14,427 nt of DNA, from the NCBI GenBank assembly GCA_017407365.1, contig JAFQWR010000193.1, positions 1 through 14,427 on the forward strand. Direction: 5' to 3'. Within the stretch, counting starts at the first letter, position 1; each line of letters starts with the position of its first letter. Shown piece after piece: positions 7,501-13,903 of this stretch. The notes below the pieces were generated by a model. It was not told the DNA's origin, searched no databases, and saw only the letters and a program-made list of their open reading frames with translations. The position numbers and the translations under genes were made by a program. This stretch comes from Clostridia bacterium (GTDB lineage Bacteria > Bacillota > Clostridia > Christensenellales > HGM11417).

Positions 7501-10133
7501 TCGAAGTCTTCGCAGGGGATATTCTTTTCTTCGTTTTCGTTTTTCATCGCAATTTCCTCCTCGGGGGCCTCTTCCATTTTGCCCTGAATGGCAATCACCT
7601 CCTCGATTTGCTCCTCGATGATGCGGTGATTGCTTCGTATTTCCATCAGATTGTAAAGCTCCTGGTGATTTTCGGAGTATAGCTGTGAGATGCGCTCGTA
7701 GGGGTCAAACGGCATAAAGCGCACGCTTATATCTTCGCTCTCTGCCGTAACCAGCAGGGTATTTGCCATGCGGTCCACAAAGGAGAACATGGCGCACAGC
7801 TCGTTTGCGCAGGCGGTAACCTCGGCATCCGTCAGCCCAAGCTCGTCGGATGCATCCGCAAAGTGCAGAATGCCTCGCTTTGCGGCAAGGCGCAAAAGTG
7901 CGGAAAGGGAAGCGCAGTCTGCCTTATGCGTGACGCGCAAGGGCGCACATTCCTTTTCGGCAAACGCTCTTTTTCCGTGAATCAGTGCCGCCTCAACCAC
8001 GTTGACGGTGGGTATTTCGGGAATTACAAAGCTCATCGGAGAGGTATACAGCGGGCTGAATAAAATGGCGCTTCTGCCGCTGATTCTGCGGATGGCAGAG
8101 ATGATATCCTCCTCTTCCTCGCAGAGGTAGCGGATGGCACTTAAAAAATCATTATCCCGTTTCATGGGAAGGAAGATTCTCGTCTGCATCATAGCAGGGG
8201 GCAGAATGCGGTTGCATTCCTCGGTGCAAGAGGTGCTCAGCACAAACAGATGTATACCCACCTTGGGGCCGTCTACCGCCAGCCGTCTGAGCAGGTGGTC
8301 AAGACCGTTTGCCTTGGCAAGCGCAAGCTCGGGCAGGCTGTCTATCACGGTGGCAATGCGCGGAATATCCGTGCGCTGAGATGCCCATTCGATGTACGAA
8401 TAAAAGCCCTCGCGCTCCATCTCCTCCAATCTCCACAGCATTTCGTCGCTGAGCGACATCAAAAGGCGGCAGCCTTCCTTTGCTGCGCGCATCTGTCTGG
8501 GCGAAAGGTGTGCGGTGGGCTCTGCGCCGTAGCGGTGCAGACGGGGCGGCAGATTGCGCTCGGTGTGCGTATAGCAAAAGGGCGAGGAGCGGTAGGGTGC
8601 GTATTCGTCGTGCCCCGTAACCAGCGCAAAGCGCACGTCGGCAGGGGTATAATACTGCATCATCTGGCAGAGCAGATAGTGCATCAGCACCGATTTGCCC
8701 GTGCCTGCGTCGCCCAGAATCAGGGCGTTGCCCATCATCGCAAGCGAAAGCGGCAGAGGAAGCTCTGTCACGGTATCGCCCAAAGCCACGGTTATCATAT
8801 CGCTTGCATAGGGTAAAAGCTTCGTTTCCTTATGCAAGGGCAAAAGCTTGCTGAGGCTCTCGGTGTGCGGCGAGCTTGCGCGCAGGGCGTCCACCCGTAC
8901 GCACGCACCGTCACGGTATACGCCCACAACACGCTCGCTTAAACGGTAGATGCGCTCTCTCAGCTCCTGCCAGCCCTCGCTTTGCAGGCGGTCAGAAAGC
9001 TCCGTTACAAAAAAGGTGTGACGCACAATCGGGTCGCTGAAAAAGGAATATTCCCAGTTGATTTCGCCAAACTGCTCGGCGATGGCGTCCTTGATGCGTA
9101 TTTTCAGCCTGAGGCTTCCGTCCGAAAGGGCGGGGTACGTTTTTGCCTGCTCGTTTACCTCACGCAGAATTCTTCTGCGCTCCTCAATGCTTTTCAGATG
9201 CTCCTCGGCACGGCGCTCCGATTTTTCCGCGCTTGCACGGCTGCGCAGGGCGGACTTAAACTGCTCTCTTGCGTCCTCGTCCACCTCTCTTTCGTCAAAA
9301 ACCACGATGGGCAGCACCTTCTTGTGCAAAAGCGGATAGTAGGCACCGTCTAAGCGGCGTATCAGCCCCAGCACCTCCAAAAGGTTCATATATCTTCTTG
9401 CCTCGTCCGCGTCCTCATCCGCAAGGGCAAGCTCTGCCGCCTCGGGGGGGATGGGGCAGGGCCCCTGAAACAGAGCGAGCAGGGTGGCGCATTTTATGGC
9501 GGAATGCCCGTCGGTGGGCACCGAAAGCCGCCCGGACTCGGCGTTGTAGGTGGCAAAATTCATCATCGGAAGCGACTGCGGCGCAGGCTCGCCCGAAAGC
9601 TCGGTGTATTTTTCCGCAAACAGACGGGTATTTTCTGCAATCCGCTTCTGCCTCTGATTCTTTCTTTCGGTTATTTGTTGCAGGTACTGCGCTAAGGGCG
9701 AGGTCTTTTTCTGCGTCTGCCTCTCCTCAAACGCCTGCAAAACGGCTTTGTCGTTGGTGAGCGTAATGCGTTTTAGCTGCTCGGGCGTGGGGGTGGGTAC
9801 ACAATTTCCCTCCTCGTTTTGCACCACAAGGCCTGCGTGATGCAATGCGTTAAAAATCGCCAGACCCGTGCTGTAGCTCACGCCGCACGCCTGCTGAATT
9901 ACGTTGATTTTCAGGCTTTCACAGCTGTATGCGGCACGAAGAGCGACCTCAGCGAGAGCGGCATCCGCATCCTCGATATAAATCATCTTTTTTTTCTGCC
10001 CGTCCGAAGTGTCCGCTGCGGCTTTTGTGTCGCCTCCGATGGGTGTGGGCTCGGGTAAGCCCTCGTGGTCGGCAAGGGTATGTGGGATAACGGGTAGGTC
10101 ACCGTTTTTGTCGGTACGGGTGGTGCGTGCCAT
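4578..10133 (-). CDS. Giant FtsK/SpoIIIE-like ATPase with many winged-helix domains
   Basis: This protein has 1851 residues. ATG 10133 is chosen because AAGGAGA lies 7 bases upstream; the frame extends to 10319 without a better site. Visible in order: a winged helix like the FtsK gamma domain (60-105), a second helix-turn-helix-like unit (about 209-268), a charged coiled coil (about 280-345), an FtsK-type motor core (about 450-710) with Walker A GDAGTGKS (474-481) and Walker B VIDSLPEL (D598), another helix-turn-helix-like unit (740-790), a very acidic stretch (840-1070), and about seven winged-helix-like units to the C-terminus (roughly 1190-1840). FtsK proteins pump double-stranded DNA. Here the Walker B Glu is Ser, and the FtsK DPK and ATQRP motifs are not conserved. 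No membrane segments are visible. It heads the operon with tatD. Motor activity is doubtful and DNA binding is likely; I know of no named family with this architecture. Confidence 0.85.
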   Translation of the reverse strand: MARTTRTDKNGDLPVIPHTLADHEGLPEPTPIGGDTKAAADTSDGQKKKMIYIEDADAALAEVALRAAYSCESLKINVIQQACGVSYSTGLAIFNALHHAGLVVQNEEGNCVPTPTPEQLKRITLTNDKAVLQAFEERQTQKKTSPLAQYLQQITERKNQRQKRIAENTRLFAEKYTELSGEPAPQSLPMMNFATYNAESGRLSVPTDGHSAIKCATLLALFQGPCPIPPEAAELALADEDADEARRYMNLLEVLGLIRRLDGAYYPLLHKKVLPIVVFDEREVDEDAREQFKSALRSRASAEKSERRAEEHLKSIEERRRILREVNEQAKTYPALSDGSLRLKIRIKDAIAEQFGEINWEYSFFSDPIVRHTFFVTELSDRLQSEGWQELRERIYRLSERVVGVYRDGACVRVDALRASSPHTESLSKLLPLHKETKLLPYASDMITVALGDTVTELPLPLSLAMMGNALILGDAGTGKSVLMHYLLCQMMQYYTPADVRFALVTGHDEYAPYRSSPFCYTHTERNLPPRLHRYGAEPTAHLSPRQMRAAKEGCRLLMSLSDEMLWRLEEMEREGFYSYIEWASQRTDIPRIATVIDSLPELALAKANGLDHLLRRLAVDGPKVGIHLFVLSTSCTEECNRILPPAMMQTRIFLPMKRDNDFLSAIRYLCEEEEDIISAIRRISGRSAILFSPLYTSPMSFVIPEIPTVNVVEAALIHGKRAFAEKECAPLRVTHKADCASLSALLRLAAKRGILHFADASDELGLTDAEVTACANELCAMFSFVDRMANTLLVTAESEDISVRFMPFDPYERISQLYSENHQELYNLMEIRSNHRIIEEQIEEVIAIQGKMEEAPEEEIAMKNENEEKNIPCEDFEEDTFAPEEEALLDEDAEADDEGEGLLVPDWKERLGEFFPSDGTPESEDRLTSLTDKIEAILSAPDEAFAEAEEAKRRGEDSYLSMLYDIEQDLLGEDEEEDGDGAPSLFDTYGDDVEYDCDEDEDGEENEEDENTPSLEEILDSVLETVGEDYGPFTNDGEEEPLSEEELKACAEDNPPTDTSDCSETEKRLRAETRSFLDIPPAPCTPLWDIAILKDLFPDRKTPLAGEMLTFGEISQTSLPSELSCLDFAAYLNRICERSELETEETGIWEKFRHLSELMKHVERNNVTVRGFVPSSAPPHKEIRLYITSDEEALALCQSVWEQIVRLNRDSFYIEDVRNGMNIADCMKAISYMQNAGLLLHTPNASLKQQHEQFCFTASVPTDYRKDVVFVDSERDALSCGAVYLPHHTDRSLMAELPRLVKKSWLSVKAVSEGLNMPIEEADELLHVLFTLGILSAPIYDEATKAKKYYLLYRTSFFEEMTFLNGKWLLRSELHLRLPLQMTGDELLFCRHLVQSLTVIKYISPVHIRYLPITDEQRQRVVDTLTDKGIIKQAEGTDNLYTLNIPVALARYIDFRQELPPLSEKQYPCPPRIASAFRERLFQSRLSSLLKVMDEEGEHLTRERLIDGVCNTASGITDFIDQLKERGFIVTEEAGGESYRFAAQPVTMPTGEPDLTQEIPVPCTLNQARELNEAMQDALKEEEGFSINTMREEYNTSISTSTYLIEILTQKNLLSTPDLHGIHRFALPAEKLAHLRFYPAPHTLYDFDCSKPFPYPMIQPDVKVLQQILIDASTVQRSISSESFVPYCPDITSAEDILSGKAQIETEGYCREHYGLSEQELAEVFRYLANMGLLSYQCPDVYNCNVSIEQARKITFTCTAEREKPQPVIVQGEPELLEDMTNILHLVAAREGKTASLVHIQGELKLGYQRAKAALSALCEKGYLKYSLSADAYKIARPDMPNHRIQFCSL

Positions 10134-10140
10134 AGCTGCT

Positions 10141-10147
10141 TCTCCTT
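10141..10147 (-). promoter_or_regulatory. Ribosome binding site that fixes the start of the giant FtsK-like gene
   Basis: AAGGAGA lies 7 bases before ATG 10133 on the minus strand. The 62-codon in-frame extension upstream of it has no comparable site and runs through the candidate promoter. Confidence 0.75.
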
Positions 10148-10206
10148 TTGTTTTTTCCGTCAGCCTCCTTGCAAAGGCGGTAGAAGCCGACAGAAGGTCT
10201 ACGCTG

Positions 10207-10236
10207 AATATATCAGCCGTGGGCGTGCCTTTTACA
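10207..10236 (-). promoter_or_regulatory. Candidate promoter of the FtsK-like/tatD/radical SAM operon
   Basis: On the minus strand, TATATT (10207-10212) is preceded by TGTAAA (10231-10236) with an 18-bp spacer. The -35 match is weak. The position fits a leader of about 65 bases downstream of the typA terminator, where the operon needs its own promoter. Confidence 0.35.
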
Positions 10237-10301
10237 CAGCGAAGAGAAGCGGTATCTCCTTCCGTCCTTGGCATCCCGACAGATATGCGGGGGTGCCCAC
10301 G

Positions 10302-10318
10302 TGCAGGCATTGCCTGCA
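10302..10318. repeat. Perfect short inverted repeat beside the typA terminator
   Basis: TGCAGGC and GCCTGCA pair perfectly around a 3-base loop. The repeat begins where the T-run of the typA terminator ends and has no T-tract of its own on either strand. It could be a processing site, a protein site, or the 5' hairpin of a transcript that reads through. Confidence 0.5.
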
Positions 10319-10361
10319 AAAAAGCAACGGGAGCCTTCCGTGTTGTTTGGTAAGCTCCCGT
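10318..10361 (-). terminator. Rho-independent terminator of typA
   Basis: An 8-bp perfect GC-rich stem (ACGGGAGC at 10354-10361 and its complement at 10327-10334 as read on the minus strand) closes a 19-base loop. A TGC spacer and T6 (10318-10323) follow. It starts 10 bases after the typA stop, so typA is separated from the downstream operon. Confidence 0.85.
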
Positions 10362-10370
10362 AAATAGCGG

Positions 10371-12191
10371 TTATTTTTTTGCGTTTAACAGCTTTAAGCG
10401 GGTGGTGCCGTCTAAGATCTGCTTGCGGATGCGGATGTTTTGGGGGGTGACCTCTAAAAGCTCGTCCTCAGCAAGGAATTCGATGGATTCCTCGAGCGAG
10501 AATTTTCTGGGGGTAATCAGGCGCATAGCGTCGTCAGAGTTAGAGGAGCGCATATTGGTGACGTGCTTTTTCTTGCACACGTTCACGCGGATATCCTCAC
10601 TCTTGGGGGAATATCCCACCACCATACCCTCGTATACGGGTACACCGGGGTCGATAAACAGCACGCCGCGCTCCTGTGCGTTGAACAGACCGTAGGTGCA
10701 AGCCTCGCCCGTTTCGTACGCCACCAGCGAGCCGGTGCTTCTTCTGGGGATTTCGCCCTTGTGCGGTGCGTAGCACTCAAACACGCTGTTCATCACGCCC
10801 TCGCCCTTGGTTTCGGTGAGGAATTCGTTTTTATAGCCGAACAGACCGCGTGCGGGAATTAAAAAGGTGAGGCGCAGACGGGAGCCTACGGGGTTCATAT
10901 CCAGAAGCTCGCCCTTTCTCACGCCCATTGCCTCCATAACGGTGCCCACGTAGCTTTGGGGTACGTCGATAGAAAGCCTTTCGATGGGCTCGGTCAACAC
11001 GCCGTTTTCCTGCTTGAACAGCACACGGGGCGTGCCTACCATAAACTCGTAGCCCTCTCTGCGCATCGTTTCAATCAGAATGGAAAGGTGCATCTCGCCT
11101 CTGCCGCATACCTTGAAGGTATCTGCCGATTCGGTATCCGACACACGCAGAGAAACGTCCTTTAATAGCTCGCGGTACAGCCTGTCGCGCAGGTGGCGGC
11201 TGGTTACAAACTTACCCTCCTTGCCTGCAAACGGGCCGTTGTTCACCGAGAAGTTCATCTCGATGGTGGGCTCGCTGATTTTTACAAAGGGCAGAGGGTC
11301 GGGCTCGCCTACGGCGCATACGGTGTCGCCGATGTTCACGTTTTCAATGCCCGAGAAGCATACCACGTCACCCACGGTTGCCTCCTCCACGTTCACACGC
11401 TTTAAGCCCTCAATCTGAAAGAGAGCGGTGATCTTTGCGCGGTAGGGGGTAAACTTTCCGAAGTGGTCGCAAACAGTCACCTCACGGTTCACCTGCATTT
11501 TTCCGCGTTCAATTCTGCCGATGCCGATTCTTCCCACGAAGGAATTGTAGTCTACCGAGGATACCAGCATTTGCAGAGGGCCCTCCTCATCGCCCTCGGG
11601 GGGATCGATGTAAGAGAGGATGGTGTCCATCAGGGGCTTTAAGTCGGTGCCGGGACGGGTGTAATCGAGCGTTGCCGTGCCCTCTCTGCCCGAGCAGTAC
11701 AAAATGGGGCTTGTCAGCTGCTCGTCGCTTGCCTCGAGGTCTAACAAAAGCTCTAAAATTTCATCGGCGATGTCCTCGGTGCGGGCGTCTGCACGGTCGA
11801 TTTTATTCACCACCACAATCAGCTTATGCCCAAGCTCCAACGCCTTTTGCATAACAAAGCGCGTCTGCGGCATGGGACCCTCGGCGGCGTCCACCAGAAG
11901 CAGCACGCCGTTTACCATCTTCAGCACACGCTCCACCTCACCGCCGAAGTCGGCGTGACCGGGGGTGTCAATCACGTTGATTTTCACACCCTGATAGTGG
12001 ATTGCCGTATTCTTTGCCAGAATCGTAATGCCGCGCTCACGCTCCAGGTCGCCGGAGTCCATCACGCGGGTGTCTACCTGCTGATTTTCACGGAAGGTGC
12101 CCGACTGCTTCAGCATACCGTCTACCAGCGTGGTTTTGCCGTGGTCAACGTGGGCGATGATTGCGATGTTCCGTAAATCGTTGCGTACCAA
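10371..12191 (-). CDS. typA: Ribosome-associated translational GTPase TypA/BipA
   Basis: This 606-residue protein, the normal family length, is a translation-factor GTPase that binds the 70S ribosome and supports ribosome assembly and growth under stress or low temperature. The GTP-binding motifs are complete: G1 HVDHGKTT (14-21), RGITI (53-57), DTPGH (75-79) and NKID (129-132). An EF-Tu-like barrel domain (about 205-290), EF-G-like domains III and V (about 305-475) and the BipA-specific C-terminal domain follow. The start is TTG, giving MVRNDLRNIAIIAHVDHGK, which matches the family N-terminus exactly. AGAGGA lies 7 bases upstream, and no in-frame ATG would give this N-terminus. The gene has its own promoter (12257-12265) and terminator, so it is probably monocistronic. 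Confidence 0.98.
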   Translation of the reverse strand: MVRNDLRNIAIIAHVDHGKTTLVDGMLKQSGTFRENQQVDTRVMDSGDLERERGITILAKNTAIHYQGVKINVIDTPGHADFGGEVERVLKMVNGVLLLVDAAEGPMPQTRFVMQKALELGHKLIVVVNKIDRADARTEDIADEILELLLDLEASDEQLTSPILYCSGREGTATLDYTRPGTDLKPLMDTILSYIDPPEGDEEGPLQMLVSSVDYNSFVGRIGIGRIERGKMQVNREVTVCDHFGKFTPYRAKITALFQIEGLKRVNVEEATVGDVVCFSGIENVNIGDTVCAVGEPDPLPFVKISEPTIEMNFSVNNGPFAGKEGKFVTSRHLRDRLYRELLKDVSLRVSDTESADTFKVCGRGEMHLSILIETMRREGYEFMVGTPRVLFKQENGVLTEPIERLSIDVPQSYVGTVMEAMGVRKGELLDMNPVGSRLRLTFLIPARGLFGYKNEFLTETKGEGVMNSVFECYAPHKGEIPRRSTGSLVAYETGEACTYGLFNAQERGVLFIDPGVPVYEGMVVGYSPKSEDIRVNVCKKKHVTNMRSSNSDDAMRLITPRKFSLEESIEFLAEDELLEVTPQNIRIRKQILDGTTRLKLLNAKK

Positions 12192-12198
12192 AATAAAA

Positions 12199-12204
12199 TC
12201 CTCT
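12199..12204 (-). promoter_or_regulatory. Ribosome binding site for the TTG start of typA
   Basis: AGAGGA on the minus strand sits 7 bases before the TTG at 12189-12191. It supports the non-ATG start, which sequence conservation of the TypA N-terminus also requires. Confidence 0.7.
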
Positions 12205-12256
12205 TTTTGCGTAAAATTTCATCATTTCCAAAAGCTGCAAACTTTATCAATATATT

Positions 12257-12265
12257 ATTATAGCA
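12257..12265 (-). promoter_or_regulatory. Extended -10 promoter of typA
   Basis: The minus strand reads TGCTATAAT, a consensus -10 with the TGn extension. No good -35 lies 17 bp upstream, which is usual for extended -10 promoters. The 5' leader would be about 55-60 bases. Confidence 0.7.
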
Positions 12266-12360
12266 TATTTTGCGCCGTTTGCATAACGATTTTGGGGCGG
12301 CGGAGGGCTGTTTGGCAGAATTATTTTTTTGCACGCAGGGTTTTTTCTTCCGATGCAGGC

Positions 12361-12386
12361 AAAAAGCTTCTGCCCTGTGGCAGAGG
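12361..12386 (-). terminator. Orphan terminator-like hairpin upstream of typA
   Basis: An 8-bp stem with one G-T pair (12367-12374 with 12379-12386, loop of 4) is followed, after one base, on the minus strand by T5 (12361-12365). No minus-strand gene is visible to its right. It may shield the typA promoter from antisense read-through or be the remnant of a lost neighbouring gene. Confidence 0.55.
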
Positions 12387-12573
12387 AATAAAAAAATAGA
12401 AATTCTTGCCCGAATCACCAACAAAACAGAGCGCTTATGTGTCTAATATATTAAAGGGAGCAATTTCATCGGCATTCCGTAGGGCGTTTCTCACCAAAAA
12501 GCAGGGCTTTTATCCCAAAAGGCACGCCTTAAAAATCGGAGCCGTTGGTATCGGCAGCATTTTTTCAAAGGTC

Positions 12574-12602
12574 TTGACGATCATACAGAAAGATGGTATA
12601 AT
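12574..12602 (+). promoter_or_regulatory. Sigma-A promoter of the lipoprotein operon
   Basis: TTGACG (12574-12579), a 17-bp spacer and TATAAT (12597-12602) with a TGG extension in front of the -10. The transcript would start near 12609, leaving a leader of about 22 bases before ATG 12631. Confidence 0.88.
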
Positions 12603-12630
12603 CAATACAAAAATAAAGGAGAGAAGGGCA

Positions 12631-13209
12631 ATGAAAAACAAACCGTTCACATTTCTTTTGTGTGTCTGTCTGGTGTTTCTTTTCCTGTTCATTCCTATGA
12701 TGGGCTGCTCCACGCTGGTAGAGGGAACCTGTTCCAGCGTCACAAACTGCGCTCTTTTTGCGGGGTATGCAGGATATTCCTGCACGCAAGCGATCTTTCC
12801 CGGTATAAAGCTGCTTTCTTTTTTTGAGGTAGAGCGCAAATGGGCGTGCGGAGAGCTTACGGTTGAAACCTTTATTTTCGGTGGAGATAGGGCGAATGCA
12901 CGAGGAAGCGGAGGCAACGATGCTTGCGCAACGTTGAGGGTAGAAGGAAGGACGATTCAGCTGGGCTTTTTATATTGGAGCCCTGGCGCACAGCAGAGCT
13001 TCTATATTCCCCTTACCGAGGAGGAGAAAGCAAGAAAGGAAGCCGGAGAGCGTGTAGGTATAACGTATGTCTGGGATGTAAGCACCGATCTGCAGGGCGA
13101 AACCTTAACAATTACCGTTACGCATGATTTCGGCTACGAGGACGGCTTATATTTCAGTGATTTCACAGGCAGAACGTTCGTATTGACCGAGCAGAGCCGC
13201 GTGTTTTGA
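12631..13209 (+). CDS. Small predicted lipoprotein, paralogue of the gene at 13904
   Basis: This 192-residue protein starts at ATG 12631, with AAGGAG 8 bases upstream (12617-12622). A Lys start, a hydrophobic core and PMMGC (Cys 26) form a lipoprotein signal peptide, so it is probably anchored on the outer face of the membrane. The -3 residue of the lipobox is Met, which is unusual. The mature part has a Cys-containing variable region, then conserved blocks FEVERKWAC, LTEEEKARKEAGE and GETLTITVTHDFGYEDGLY, which recur in the gene at 13904. Charged strands and Tyr/Thr-rich ends suggest a small beta-sandwich-like domain. A second lipoprotein gene follows after 12 bp with its ribosome binding site touching this stop codon, so the two are co-translated. 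No known family recognised. Confidence 0.85.
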   Translation: MKNKPFTFLLCVCLVFLFLFIPMMGCSTLVEGTCSSVTNCALFAGYAGYSCTQAIFPGIKLLSFFEVERKWACGELTVETFIFGGDRANARGSGGNDACATLRVEGRTIQLGFLYWSPGAQQSFYIPLTEEEKARKEAGERVGITYVWDVSTDLQGETLTITVTHDFGYEDGLYFSDFTGRTFVLTEQSRVF

Positions 13210-13221
13210 GGAGGAGAAACG

Positions 13222-13671
13222 ATGAAAAATAAATCGATACGTATTGCGAGTATTTTGCTTTTTGTTACACTGCTGCTTTGCACGGTGGTGCTCAGCGGCT
13301 GCGGAAAAAAGTCCGTGTTCAAGGAGGTTGCCTCGTGGGAATCGGCTGAAATTCAGCTGGAAATTACGGAAACCTCAAGAACGGGTACGGTTACGGCAGA
13401 AGGCGAAAGCTATTCTGTTGTAATTAGCGGCTACTATCTTGAAGCGGAAAACCGCTGGTACTATTGCTTCTACGATCTTGGCAAAATGAACGGCAAGAAT
13501 ATCAACGAGATTAAAGGCGAAGAAAAGGCAAAAGCCGCTATGTGGGTGTTTGAGGCATCGAAGAAGCGCAACACCCTCACGCTTACGGTGATACACGACT
13601 ACACCTATGCCCGTGGCGAAAGCGAAACCGACCATAAGGGCAAGGTATACACGCTGAAGCGCGCGGAATAA
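13222..13671 (+). CDS. Small predicted lipoprotein, distant relative of its neighbours
   Basis: This 149-residue protein has a textbook lipobox, VVLSGC (Cys 27), after a Lys-containing start and hydrophobic core. GAGGAGGAG (13208-13216) precedes the ATG and overlaps the stop of the previous gene, so translation is probably coupled. The mature part is short, Tyr-rich and charged, and ends with NTLTLTVIHDYTYARGE and KVYTL. These correspond to the ETLTITVTHDFGYEDG and FVL blocks near the end of the 12631 lipoprotein. It therefore looks like a shortened or diverged member of the same family that lacks the N-terminal KWAC part. A stable hairpin and T-run follow the gene. Function unknown; surface-exposed location is inferred from the signal peptide. 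Confidence 0.88.
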   Translation: MKNKSIRIASILLFVTLLLCTVVLSGCGKKSVFKEVASWESAEIQLEITETSRTGTVTAEGESYSVVISGYYLEAENRWYYCFYDLGKMNGKNINEIKGEEKAKAAMWVFEASKKRNTLTLTVIHDYTYARGESETDHKGKVYTLKRAE

Positions 13672-13689
13672 CCGAAACAAAAAGGCAAT

Positions 13690-13743
13690 GCAGAGTGCGC
13701 TCTTTCTATGATAGGTAAGGGCGTATTCTGCCGATCATTTTTT
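13690..13743 (+). terminator. Terminator of the first two lipoprotein genes
   Basis: A 15-bp stem containing three G-T pairs (13690-13704 with 13717-13731) encloses a 12-base loop. T6 (13738-13743) begins after a 6-base gap, longer than usual, so efficiency is uncertain. The end of the T-run overlaps the first -35 element of the next promoter. Confidence 0.65.
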
Positions 13744-13770
13744 GACAAATCTATTGACAGACAGTATAAG
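13742..13770 (+). promoter_or_regulatory. Upstream of two overlapping promoters for the third lipoprotein gene
   Basis: TTGACA (13742-13747), a 17-bp spacer and TATAAG (13765-13770). The -10 differs from consensus only at the last, most conserved T, so this is probably the weaker of the pair. Confidence 0.5.
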
Positions 13771-13782
13771 CGATGCTATAAT
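13754..13782 (+). promoter_or_regulatory. Fully consensus sigma-A promoter of the third lipoprotein gene
   Basis: TTGACA (13754-13759), a 17-bp spacer and TATAAT (13777-13782), with a TGC extension before the -10. It should be strong. The leader to ATG 13904 is about 115 bases, much longer than that of the first paralogue. No convincing riboswitch fold is visible in it; only short complementary pieces (CCAAA near 13808, TTTGG near 13853) were noticed. Confidence 0.9.
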
Positions 13783-13903
13783 AGAGGTAGAGGGTAAGAG
13801 ATTAGCCAAAAACCGTGTACCGAATAAGCGCGGCGGAAAACACCGTAGGGCTTTGGTAAATAAGTTATTTTTGATATCTGATCTATCCGGAGGATTAACG
13901 ATT

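Larger units (their letters stand above)
12192..12630. other. Divergent intergenic region between typA and the lipoprotein cluster
   Basis: This 439-bp gap holds the typA promoter, an orphan hairpin (12361-12386) and the consensus promoter of the first lipoprotein gene. The plus frame is open from 12406 into the lipoprotein gene. That extension contains the promoter and has no ribosome binding site, so it is not taken as coding. Nothing recognisable is seen in 12266-12360 or 12387-12573 beyond A- and T-rich runs. Confidence 0.7.

Noticed and set aside
10134..10319. 62-codon N-terminal extension of the giant protein
   Set aside because: It has no ribosome binding site and covers the candidate promoter and the palindrome; AAGGAGA before 10133 is a much better start signal.
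12122..12424. Minus-strand 100-codon frame upstream of typA
   Set aside because: It overlaps typA in another frame and spans its promoter, with no ribosome binding site or recognisable domain.
12406..12630. Upstream extension of the first lipoprotein gene
   Set aside because: It contains the consensus promoter and would bury the lipoprotein signal peptide inside the protein.
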